Shown here one piece after another: positions 15,497 to 22,139 of a stretch of 24,716 nt of DNA. The translations under genes and the position numbers were made by a program. Origin of the DNA: Chloroflexota bacterium (GTDB taxonomy: Bacteria; Chloroflexota; Dehalococcoidia; SZUA-161); NCBI GenBank assembly GCA_016865955.1, contig VGNW01000007.1, forward strand, positions 1-24,716, read 5' to 3'. Under the pieces are notes generated by a model. It was not told the DNA's origin and made no database searches. It saw only the letters and a program-made list of their open reading frames with translations. Position 1 is the stretch's first letter. Each line of letters starts with the position of its first letter.

Positions 15497-15540
15497 ATAT
15501 TGACAGAATATTGACCTGAAGTTGATATGGTATTGACTGC
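15497..15540. promoter_or_regulatory. Four TTGAY boxes at exact 11-bp spacing
   Basis: TTGAC at 15500-15504, TTGAC at 15511-15515, TTGAT at 15522-15526 and TTGAC at 15533-15537 are each one 11-bp step apart; the first two units are nearly identical (AATATTGAC). Direct repeats at this spacing are the usual mark of OmpR/PhoB-type response regulators binding one face of DNA. The array ends 54 bases before the -35 at 15592. Confidence 0.5.
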
Positions 15541-15591
15541 AATTGGCACCTGTTTGTGGGGGTAAGGAGAAATCGCTGCGACATTTTCCTC

Positions 15592-15621
15592 TTGACAACA
15601 AGAGAACAGGTGTTCTATTAT
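15592..15621 (+). promoter_or_regulatory. Promoter with an SOS (LexA-type) box in the spacer
   Basis: TTGACA at 15592-15597 and TATTAT at 15616-15621 are 18 bases apart. The spacer contains GAACAGGTGTTC at 15604-15615, a perfect 12-bp palindrome in its arms that fits the Gram-positive LexA/DinR form GAAC-N4-GTTC. No plus-strand gene follows: the next 70 bases lead into the 3' end of the minus-strand GNAT gene. Confidence 0.55.
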
Positions 15622-15693
15622 TGCTTTGCCCTGATTGTTCTGCGGGCTGAACAGGTTTGGCAGTCAATCGGCTCAGGTTGATTGAGTTTGCTC

Positions 15694-16176
15694 TTACGGC
15701 GTCAGCCGTTTTTGCAGGGTAAGCAGATCGTCGCCGGGAGCATAGAAGTCCGGGATCAGGCTGACCGTATCGTAACCGCGCGCCAGATAGAATTGCCTGG
15801 TCTTTTCGTATTCGGGTTTGCCCGATGTCTCTATAAGGATTAATCTTCCTCTGGATTTTTTTATTTTATCCTCGGCGGCTGCCAGTAGAGCCTTGCCGGT
15901 GCCTTTGCTCTGCACCTCTCTGGCAACGGCTATCCAGTATATGTCCCAGGTGCCCTCAGTCAGCGGCGTGGGACCCCAGCAGATATAGCCTGCAATTTTC
16001 GAGTTAACATCGGCAACCAGAATATGATATCCCGAGCCATCAGGGTCGTCCAGGTGGCAGTCGATCAGCTCTTCAGCTATGGTTACCTCGGCGGGTTTGA
16101 ACTCCGGGGTGTTATGCAGAATCTGCATCAATGCCGGCTTATCTTTTACGGTAAGCTGCCTTATGTTTGCAGGCAT
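15694..16176 (-). CDS. GNAT-family N-acetyltransferase, last gene of the kamA operon
   Basis: This 160-residue protein is a single GNAT domain. It starts with MPANIRQLTVKDKPALMQIL, has a strand with HILVADVNSKIAGYICWG (about 51-68), then WDIYWIAVAREVQSKGTGKALL (about 77-98) with the acetyl-CoA loop Q-S-K-G-T-G-K. It ends with TRQFYLARGYDTV. Its first 16 bases overlap the end of the upstream ATP-grasp gene, a sign of translational coupling, so it belongs to the kamA operon. Acetylation of beta-lysine or of a beta-lysine-containing product is an appealing role by analogy with AblB of methanogens. It is clearly shorter than AblB (about 270 residues), so this is inference only. The SOS-like promoter just beyond its stop runs antisense to it. 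Confidence 0.85.
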   Translation of the reverse strand: MPANIRQLTVKDKPALMQILHNTPEFKPAEVTIAEELIDCHLDDPDGSGYHILVADVNSKIAGYICWGPTPLTEGTWDIYWIAVAREVQSKGTGKALLAAAEDKIKKSRGRLILIETSGKPEYEKTRQFYLARGYDTVSLIPDFYAPGDDLLTLQKRLTP

Positions 16177-17168
16177 GGCTGGTTCTCCAGCGCCATCGTG
16201 AGTATCTGCTCGATGAACTGGTCGTAGGTCATACCTGCTGCCCTTGCCTGGCGGGCTACACCGTAACCTGGGGAAATATCGGGGTTGGGATTCACTTCGA
16301 GGACATTCGGTACTCCGTTATCGTCCAGACGCATATCCACGCGGGCATAGCCGCGGCAACCTATTAGAGTGAAAGCAGTAGCTGCAGTATGTGAAATTTG
16401 CTCAATTGCTTCGTCGCTTATATGAGCAGGACATTTGGCTTTAGTTCCTTTATAGTACGGGGTTTCCTTATACCATTTTGCAGCGAATGTCAGGAGCCTG
16501 GGCAAATCGGGAGGCAGATAGTACACCATCTCAGCTATCGGCAATACGATAGGATGACCGTTGCCGATAACAGTTGCGTTGAACTCCCGTCCTTCCAGAA
16601 ACTCCTCGACAAGAGCGTCACCCCGGAAAGCCTGGCTTACTCTCTGCACCTGTGTTCTGAGTTGCTCGAAGTCGTTTACTACGCTTTCTTCCGACAGACC
16701 GTGGCTGGCGTCTTCGCGTGCCGGCTTGACAATACAGGGATAGTTCAAGTCAAAAAGGTTTATATCAGCGGGGCGCAGGACTTGATACCTTGGCGTTCTG
16801 ATGCCCCCGGATTGTAGAACCTGTTTCGCTCTTGCTTTATCCAGTGCCAGGGACAGGGCTGACGGAGGATTGCCTGTGAACGGTATGCCTGATTCCTCCA
16901 GAATATCTGCCACAGCGGCTTCGGTTTCCGGTACGCCATCGAAGCCTTCGAATAAGTTGAACACTGCGTCCGCTTCCTGAGCCTTGATAACGGTGGGGAT
17001 TTGTTCGAGAGGAGGCGAAAGAGGAACCTTAGTGGTAGAATGTCCCAGTCTGCGCAGGGCTCGACAGACCGGATTGACTTCCTCCATTACGCTGGCTACC
17101 GCTATTCCTTCTCCTTCTTCGCTATAGCGGTCAGGCTTCGGCTCGTTGAAGATGATGGCTATCTTCAT
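16161..17168 (-). CDS. ATP-grasp ligase related to D-Ala-D-Ala ligase (copy 2)
   Basis: ATP-grasp enzymes join an acyl-phosphate to an amine at the cost of ATP. This 335-residue protein has the ligase layout: an N-terminal strand MKIAIIFNEP, DAVFNLFEGFDGVPETEAAV, and SGIPFTGNPPSALSLALDK (93-111). Next come the ATP lysine Lys148 in CIVKPARED, the acidic pair in ALVEEFLEG (185-193), and the metal-binding RVDMRLDD (276-283) and VLEVNPNP (289-296; Glu291, Asn293). The final loop reads NPNPDISPGYG instead of the N-x-LPG-x-(T/N)P loop that grips the dipeptide in true Ddl enzymes, so its acceptor probably differs. It starts 42 bases after the end of copy 1 and overlaps the GNAT gene by 16 bases. GAGGG is near the ATG. 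Confidence 0.85.
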   Translation of the reverse strand: MKIAIIFNEPKPDRYSEEGEGIAVASVMEEVNPVCRALRRLGHSTTKVPLSPPLEQIPTVIKAQEADAVFNLFEGFDGVPETEAAVADILEESGIPFTGNPPSALSLALDKARAKQVLQSGGIRTPRYQVLRPADINLFDLNYPCIVKPAREDASHGLSEESVVNDFEQLRTQVQRVSQAFRGDALVEEFLEGREFNATVIGNGHPIVLPIAEMVYYLPPDLPRLLTFAAKWYKETPYYKGTKAKCPAHISDEAIEQISHTAATAFTLIGCRGYARVDMRLDDNGVPNVLEVNPNPDISPGYGVARQARAAGMTYDQFIEQILTMALENQPCLQT

Positions 17169-17210
17169 GGCACAGCCCTCGTTCTATTTTTGTTTCAGTA
17201 TATTATTATT

Positions 17211-18221
17211 CTAACTGGCAAACAGGCGCGCTGGATATCTTTCCAGAGCTGCCCCAAATATACTCGATACCAATTTATGGTAATCCCAGCCCATCTTGGC
17301 AGCCATAATCGGCAGGTCGCTCGATTTAGGGTTGAGCCCCGGTAACGGATTAATCTCCAGGAAGTAGGGCATCCCTTCCCGGTCAAGCTTGAAATCTATC
17401 CTGGCTACATCGCGACATCCCAAGGTCGTGAAAGCCTTCAAGCTGAAATCTGCGATTTTCTGCAGAATCTTTGCCTTAAGCTGCGCTGGGCACTCATATT
17501 CTACCTGGTTTTGCCAATCCCTTTTCACCTCTAATGAATAAATAAAATAATCGCTCTTCCCCTTGGGGAGAATACGCATCATACCGATTACTTGCGGAGG
17601 GGAGTTACCCACCATACCAACTGTTACCTCATCGCCCGGGATAAACTCCTCCACCATTACCGGCTGGTGATATTGTTCGAGCAAAGCGCCGGTTACCCTA
17701 TCCAACTGTTTGTTGGTTTCCACCCTGCCGCTGAGGCGCACGCCCTTGCTCGAGCCTTCGAAGGCGGGCTTTACGAAGGCAGGCAGAGGGAAGCTATCCC
17801 GGCATAGCTCATTCAGCTCTTTTTCGTTAGTGATAAGCTGCCATCTGGGTGTGCGGATGCCTGCCGTATGGACTATCCTCTTGGTCAGCGGTTTATCCAG
17901 ACACACGGCGAGGCACTGGGGGTCAGAGCCTGAATAGGGGACGTCCAGCATCTCCAGAAGGGCTGGTATTTGAGCTTCCCTGCTTCTGTAGGTTCCTCTC
18001 CCCTCAGCGATGTTGAAGACAAAATCCACATCGTTCCGGAGGATGTTATCGATGAACCTTCTGCCGCCGCTCAGTCTGGAAACTGAATGCCCCAGCGATT
18101 CCAGTACCGAGGCGATAGCCTCCACTGTCTCCGGAGAATCATATTCCTCCAGAGCATCATCGGGTTGCTCTTTGTTTAGAGGCACCTCCTCTTTAAGGTC
18201 GTACGCCAGCCCTATCTTCAT
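17211..18221 (-). CDS. ATP-grasp ligase related to D-Ala-D-Ala ligase (copy 1)
   Basis: This 336-residue protein shares the plan of its downstream neighbour but is far from identical. Visible parts are MKIGLAYDLK at the start, DFVFNIAEGRGTYRSREAQIP (66-86), and PYSGSDPQCLAVCLDK (95-110). These are followed by Lys151 in FVKPAFEGSSKG (ATP site), MVEEFIPGDEVTVG (189-202), RIDFKLD with Asp276, and FLEINPLPGLNPKSSDLP (287-304). This last loop is close to the Ddl form, so an amino acid or dipeptide acceptor is likely. It lacks the size and context of a cell-wall Ddl (no mur genes nearby). Its first 29 bases overlap the end of kamA, which argues for coupled translation. I infer that it ligates beta-lysine or another amino acid made by the operon. 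Confidence 0.85.
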   Translation of the reverse strand: MKIGLAYDLKEEVPLNKEQPDDALEEYDSPETVEAIASVLESLGHSVSRLSGGRRFIDNILRNDVDFVFNIAEGRGTYRSREAQIPALLEMLDVPYSGSDPQCLAVCLDKPLTKRIVHTAGIRTPRWQLITNEKELNELCRDSFPLPAFVKPAFEGSSKGVRLSGRVETNKQLDRVTGALLEQYHQPVMVEEFIPGDEVTVGMVGNSPPQVIGMMRILPKGKSDYFIYSLEVKRDWQNQVEYECPAQLKAKILQKIADFSLKAFTTLGCRDVARIDFKLDREGMPYFLEINPLPGLNPKSSDLPIMAAKMGWDYHKLVSSIFGAALERYPARLFAS

Positions 18222-19542
18222 TTCTTGTTACCGGCTCTTCCGAAATTAACATGGGTTGTATCGCAGTAGAACGCGCCTTGCGGCCGTTTCTTTGACCTGC
18301 CTTCCCATTGTTGCCCAGTGGCTTGGGGTCGTGGTAATGGTAGATGCGGCCCTGATAGTTTCTGAAGTTGAGCACTTCGTCAGTCTGCGAAAGCAGGTAA
18401 CTGGGCTGAACGGGAACCTTGCCTCCGCCGCCGGGCAGGTCTACGACATAGGTTGGAATTGCCAGACCCGATGTATATCCGCGCAGTCCCTCCATTATTT
18501 TGATACCTGCTTCAATGGTCGTGCGAAGATGCTCTGTGCCCTGCACCTCATCAGCCTGGAACAGATAGTATGGTCGCACCTTTATCTTGAGCAGACCGCG
18601 GCATAGCTGCGTCTGTGTCTCAACGGAATCATTTACTCCGCGCAACAGCACCGACTGGTTGTTTACGGGAACGCCGCTGCGGAGAAGCTTGTTGCAGGCT
18701 GCAGCAGCCTCAGGTGTTATCTCGTTGGGATGGTTGAAATGGGTGTTAAGCCATATCGGCCCGTATTTGGAAAGCATCTCGCATAGCTCGTCGTCTATAC
18801 GCTGTGGCAGCACCACAGGGTATCGCGTGCCTATGCGGATGATTTCCACGTGTTCAATTTGCCGTATCCGGGAGATTACGCTCTCCAGGCGTTGCGTTGA
18901 CAATGTAAGGGGGTCGCCGCCGGAGATTATGACATCCCTGATCTCCTTATTTTTGCGAATCTGTTCGAGCATTGTCTCAATCTCGCCCGGCGTGCGCACC
19001 CAGCCCCCGTTTCGCCATTCCCTCTTTCGCGTGCAATGGCGGCAGAACATGGGACAGATGTCGGTGAGCACCATCAGTACCCTATCGGGATAACGTCGTA
19101 CCAGCCCGGGTACAAGAGAGTCTCTGCCCTCTTCCAGGGGGTCTTCGCGTCCCATGCCGGCAAGCCCCACTTCGTCGAAGCAGGGTATAGCCTGTTTTCT
19201 TACCGGGTCATTAGGGTCGTCAACCTTGATGAGAGAAAGGTAATAAGGGGTAACTGCCAGGGGATATTTAGTGATTACGAGCTTTATCCTTGCTTGCTCC
19301 TTGCTCGTTAAGGGGATGAATTTCGATAGCTCTTCAACGGAGGTAATGCGGTTGCGGAAGTGCCATCTCCAGTCCTTCCAGTTTTCCTCCGAAACATGAC
19401 CGAATAAGCTCCGTCGATTCTCCGAGGCTGTTTCGCTTCTACTACTTGGAGGTTCTTCAGTCTCGCCGATAACTTTACCTGGGGGTTCCTCCTCTGCTGA
19501 GATGAGTTGCTTTTCCTGCAGTGAAGAGAACGAGTTTGTCAC
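18193..19542 (-). CDS. kamA: Lysine 2,3-aminomutase, radical SAM and PLP enzyme
   Basis: KamA turns L-lysine into L-beta-lysine using S-adenosylmethionine, a [4Fe-4S] cluster and PLP. The cluster motif is Cys163-x3-Cys167-x2-Cys170 in DICPMFCRHC. Lys375 in PGGGGK is the PLP lysine. Asp331 and Asp368 match the two aspartates that hold the lysine side-chain amine. All these residues are at one constant offset (+38) from the Clostridium subterminale enzyme as I recall its numbering, which supports a true lysine enzyme over glutamate 2,3-aminomutase or EpmB. At 449 residues it is longer than the reference (about 416), with an extra acidic, Ser/Glu-rich N-terminus and a basic C-terminal tail of about 40 residues. 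The start is GTG at 19540-19542 with GGAGG ten bases before it. It leads a four-gene operon. Confidence 0.92.
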   Translation of the reverse strand: MTNSFSSLQEKQLISAEEEPPGKVIGETEEPPSSRSETASENRRSLFGHVSEENWKDWRWHFRNRITSVEELSKFIPLTSKEQARIKLVITKYPLAVTPYYLSLIKVDDPNDPVRKQAIPCFDEVGLAGMGREDPLEEGRDSLVPGLVRRYPDRVLMVLTDICPMFCRHCTRKREWRNGGWVRTPGEIETMLEQIRKNKEIRDVIISGGDPLTLSTQRLESVISRIRQIEHVEIIRIGTRYPVVLPQRIDDELCEMLSKYGPIWLNTHFNHPNEITPEAAAACNKLLRSGVPVNNQSVLLRGVNDSVETQTQLCRGLLKIKVRPYYLFQADEVQGTEHLRTTIEAGIKIMEGLRGYTSGLAIPTYVVDLPGGGGKVPVQPSYLLSQTDEVLNFRNYQGRIYHYHDPKPLGNNGKAGQRNGRKARSTAIQPMLISEEPVTRNEDRAGVRP

Positions 19543-19578
19543 CTTATAGCCGCCTCCTAACTCTATTAAGTTTTTCTA

Positions 19579-19606
19579 CTATCCATGAACTACAGTTCAT
19601 GAATAG
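19579..19606. promoter_or_regulatory. 28-bp near-perfect palindrome in the kamA leader
   Basis: CTATCCATGAACT at 19579-19591 and AGTTCATGAATAG at 19594-19606 are reverse complements but for one base, with AC between. It lies about 20-50 bases after the predicted kamA start site and 37 bases before the GTG. No T-run follows, so it fits an operator or an RNA hairpin better than a terminator. Confidence 0.6.
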
Positions 19607-19634
19607 CGTAACATTTATATTTCTTTTGATTAAC

Positions 19635-19663
19635 TAAATATCATTTATGCAACAGCATGTCAA
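19635..19663 (-). promoter_or_regulatory. Promoter of the kamA operon
   Basis: The minus strand has TTGACA at 19658-19663, a 17-base spacer and TATTTA at 19635-19640. Transcription should begin near 19628, giving a leader of about 86 bases. Confidence 0.6.
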
Positions 19664-19732
19664 TAGTTTTTGACGCGATTTTCAAAAAATCCCCAAAAAG
19701 TACTACCTGGAATTTCCGAGAGTGCTTTAGCT

Positions 19733-21001
19733 TCAAAGCAAACTGCAAAGATACAGGCTCAAAGCGCCTATGATGAGCATCGGCGGAGTGACAATAAGTC
19801 CGAGCTTTAAGTATTGCATCGGATGGATGTTGAGCCCTCGTTGTCTCAGTAAAACCAGCCAGAGCATGGATGATAGTGAACCGATTATGGTGATGTTGGG
19901 GCCGAGGTCGGCACCCATTATGCTTGAGTAAATGAGAGCTTGCCCTGAAGCTGCAACGGAGTTGCCTATCTCGCCTATGCTCGACACGGAAACCATCATC
20001 ATCGACCAGTTATTGATGAGATTTGAGCCTACGGCAGTGCCAAATGAGGTGGCTACGGTTGCCCCCAGGGTATTCTGTGAGGAAAGGTCGGCCATTGCCC
20101 GCCCCAGTGCTTCGGTTACTCCTGCATTCTCCAGACCTTTCACTAGAAGTGCGAGGCTGAAAATGAAAAGGAGGATTGACCAAGAGATGCCCGAATTGAC
20201 TCCTCTCAGGTTGATGCGGCGAAAGACGAAGCTGCCGGAAAGAAGGAGGAAAGCGCCTCCCAGGGCAGGCCAGGAAAGGGGCAAACCGTAAACTGAGGTA
20301 ACTATGTAACCGATGGCGGTTAATGTCAGACCGATGCAGGTGAAAATAAAAAAACGGTCAACCTTGATGGAAAACTCTGCGCAGTCATATTTAAACGAAG
20401 CCGAGATAACTTTGCGAAAAATGAGTATGAAAAGTATCACATTTATCGTAATCGCCAGAATTGTAGGCAGCAACAGGAATCGCAAATATTCGCCGAGGGT
20501 AATATCGAATGCATCTACAGGCAGCAGGTTTACCGGGTTGGATATGGGCAGCATCATGGAAGCGGTGTTGGCGATGAAGGCGCAGGCAAATACATAGGGC
20601 AGGGGATTGAGCTTAAGCCTGGTAACCGTTACATAGACGATGGGTGTCAGCACCAGCGCTGTAGCATCGTTGGAAAAGAAGGTGGTTATCAACGTGCCCA
20701 GACCGAAAAGCACTAGAAGCAACCTAAGTCCCCTGCCGCCAGCCAGCTTGACCGCTTTGGAGGCGCACCATTCGAAGAAACCGGCGCGGTCCGCTACCAC
20801 GCAAATAACCATCAGTCCCAAAAAGAACAAAAGGATGTTGTCTACGTCCTTGAGTACGCCGAAGGCTTGCGAGGGCGAAATAATGCTCGTGGCTAACATG
20901 AGAACAGCCCCTAACAAAGCTGCTGTAGCTTCGTTAAGTGGCCTGGGACGGGTCATAATCAATATGATAGTCAGGGCAAATATGGATAGAGTGAGAGCCA
21001 C
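19733..21001 (-). CDS. ArsB/NhaD-superfamily ion permease (arsenite pump-like)
   Basis: This 422-residue inner-membrane protein of about eleven or twelve helices belongs to the ion transporter superfamily that includes ArsB. Segments that match ArsB in order are DVDNILLFFLGLMVICVVADRAGFFEW (about 52-78), TTFFSNDATALVLTPIV (105-121), ISNPVNLLP, LLFIFSLALLVKGLENAGVTEALG, and GADLGPNITIIGSLSSMLWL near the end. ArsB exports arsenite, but relatives carry sodium, citrate or sulfate, and no arsR, arsA or arsC gene is present here, so the substrate is open. The start is GTG at 20999-21001 after GAGGAAG. Its stop is 190 bases before kamA, which has its own promoter. Confidence 0.8.
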   Translation of the reverse strand: MALTLSIFALTIILIMTRPRPLNEATAALLGAVLMLATSIISPSQAFGVLKDVDNILLFFLGLMVICVVADRAGFFEWCASKAVKLAGGRGLRLLLVLFGLGTLITTFFSNDATALVLTPIVYVTVTRLKLNPLPYVFACAFIANTASMMLPISNPVNLLPVDAFDITLGEYLRFLLLPTILAITINVILFILIFRKVISASFKYDCAEFSIKVDRFFIFTCIGLTLTAIGYIVTSVYGLPLSWPALGGAFLLLSGSFVFRRINLRGVNSGISWSILLFIFSLALLVKGLENAGVTEALGRAMADLSSQNTLGATVATSFGTAVGSNLINNWSMMMVSVSSIGEIGNSVAASGQALIYSSIMGADLGPNITIIGSLSSMLWLVLLRQRGLNIHPMQYLKLGLIVTPPMLIIGALSLYLCSLL

Positions 21002-21031
21002 TTATTCTGCTTCCTCGAGATAATAGAAGAA

Positions 21032-21052
21032 TCGCTCCCTTTCCGAGAGCGA
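21032..21052 (-). terminator. Weak terminator-like hairpin between the 35-residue gene and the permease gene
   Basis: On the minus strand TCGCTC pairs with GAGCGA around a 9-base loop and is followed by TTCTTCT. It may end or damp transcription from the small basic-protein genes before the permease gene. Confidence 0.35.
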
Positions 21053-21082
21053 CCTTCGGCTATTTCCTACAGCTTCTGTCAA

Positions 21083-21190
21083 CTATTTTTTCTTGGCGGG
21101 CTTGGCGGCTTTCGTAGTCTTTTTCGCCGCAGCGCCGCAGCATCTGGCAGAGCACCCCTTTGTTTTCGCAACCGCCGTCTTTTTAGCCAT
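21083..21190 (-). CDS. Very small Lys/Ala-rich protein with three cysteines
   Basis: The minus strand encodes 35 residues, beginning MAKKTAVAKTKGCSARCCGA and ending in a Lys/Ala/Pro-rich tail to a TAG at 21083. AAAGGAG lies before the ATG at 21188-21190; a second in-frame ATG nine bases upstream (21199) overlaps that ribosome site, so the inner start is preferred. The Lys-Ala-Ala-Lys-Pro pattern is like the tails of histone H1-like and some HU proteins, which bind DNA or RNA. The C-x3-CC group is unusual for such tails and might bind metal. Together with the next small gene (21363-21485) it forms a pair of short basic proteins on the same strand. Confidence 0.6.
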   Translation of the reverse strand: MAKKTAVAKTKGCSARCCGAAAKKTTKAAKPAKKK

Positions 21191-21362
21191 CGCGCTCATC
21201 TCCTTTCCAGCTTAGATTACATAGTCCGATTTCGAATGAAAACAAAATAGGGACGTTCAATAAGCGAGCTCGAAATTTTCGCAACCTTGTTCACGGTTAC
21301 CGGAATAGCTGCCCGCCAACATCCCTAATTGCGACCTCTTTTCGGTCTTAATCGTCAGGTAT

Positions 21363-21485
21363 CTACCTGCCCAGAGCTGCCTCTTCCTTCTTGCGGATAG
21401 CTCGACCGCCGTGGCCGTGCTTTACCTTTTTGAAAGCGGCCTTATAAGCAGCGCGTTGCTGTGCCTTCTTCTCTTTCCTGCCCAT
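21363..21485 (-). CDS. Very small basic protein, 40 residues
   Basis: The minus strand encodes 40 residues, starting MGRKEKKAQQRAAYKAAFKK and ending EEAALGR before a TAG at 21363. GGAGG lies ten bases before the ATG at 21483-21485, one of the best ribosome sites in the window. The product is about one third Lys or Arg, likely one long helix, with a Gly/His stretch (KHGHGGR) in the middle. It looks like a nucleic-acid or ribosome-binding peptide, but no family is recognised. It could start a small operon with the 35-residue gene 172 bases downstream. Confidence 0.6.
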   Translation of the reverse strand: MGRKEKKAQQRAAYKAAFKKVKHGHGGRAIRKKEEAALGR

Positions 21486-21765
21486 TCAGATTCCTCCAGC
21501 CCTTTTCTTTGGAGCTTATTCTATTGTATCCGATTTTACCATTACCCTAAGTGCGCTGTCTACCTTTTTACCGAGCTTTTTATTTTGTGGTTGCAGTTGT
21601 GCTCTTGCCTGTGTCGTTTTTTACTCATCTTATTCTCAACTTTTGACAATCGTATCGCTGCTATTAGAACGGCGGGCAGATATTTTTAAGGGGTATTCGG
21701 CCGCAGAAGTCCTCAGTCGGGGTACGTCTCAATCCTCGATTACCAGTCAATGAAAGTCGGCGTAT

Positions 21766-22122
21766 TCATAAATCCTGTTTTTTCGTTTGCGGCTCTTTGG
21801 CTTCCAGCATGCCCAGTGCTCGTTCGACCGGCACCACGAACACAAACCCTATGCCAGGCTGATCCAGATTTCCGGCCTTGACCATGCCCGTTATCACCTG
21901 ATCGACTAACCGTTCCTCCGCGACGATCATGATGATCTCCTTTTCCGGCTGAATGGCAAGACCGAGCAGCCCAAGTCTCTCCCGGATTCCCCGTCCACGC
22001 CCGAAGAAAATGGTAGCTGCAGGTGCCCCGGATTTGATCGCTGCCGATACGATATCGTCCGCTTGTCCCCGCTGTACGATAGCCATAATCATCTTTAATG
22101 CTTTGCTCTTGCCGTTTTCCAT
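21766..22122 (-). CDS. PII-like signalling protein paired with the DUF1538 gene
   Basis: This 118-residue protein has the PII fold pattern: KALKMIMAIVQRGQADDIVSAAIKSGAPAATIFFGRGRG (residues 7-45), then PEKEIIMIVAEERLVDQVITGMVKAG (59-84), then GIGFVFVVPVERALGM (91-106). The T-loop is short (RGRGIRERLGLLG) and has no uridylylated Tyr of the nitrogen PII proteins, so it is a PII-like protein rather than GlnB/GlnK. Such proteins bind nucleotides and gate a partner transporter. The partner is almost surely the membrane protein just upstream, whose stop is 17 bases away. GGAG lies well placed before the ATG. Confidence 0.8.
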   Translation of the reverse strand: MENGKSKALKMIMAIVQRGQADDIVSAAIKSGAPAATIFFGRGRGIRERLGLLGLAIQPEKEIIMIVAEERLVDQVITGMVKAGNLDQPGIGFVFVVPVERALGMLEAKEPQTKKQDL

Positions 22123-22139
22123 AGCATTCTCCTTAACTA

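Larger units (their letters stand above)
15032..15693. other. 660-base regulatory-looking stretch without a clear gene
   Basis: It holds the right copy of the 31-bp repeat (15464-15494), four TTGAY boxes at 11-bp spacing (15500-15537) and an SOS-like promoter (15592-15621) that points toward the end of the convergent GNAT gene. A minus-strand frame at 15182-15277 could encode a 31-residue membrane peptide. Nothing else stands out. Confidence 0.5.

Noticed and set aside
15399..15584. Minus-strand 61-codon frame including LLYEIHQVY
   Set aside because: It crosses the 31-bp repeat and the 11-bp array and lacks a ribosome site; better explained by those elements.
19733..21001. Confident arsenite-pump (arsB) naming
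   Set aside because: The fold and motifs fit, but no other ars gene is present and relatives carry other ions, so no gene symbol is given.
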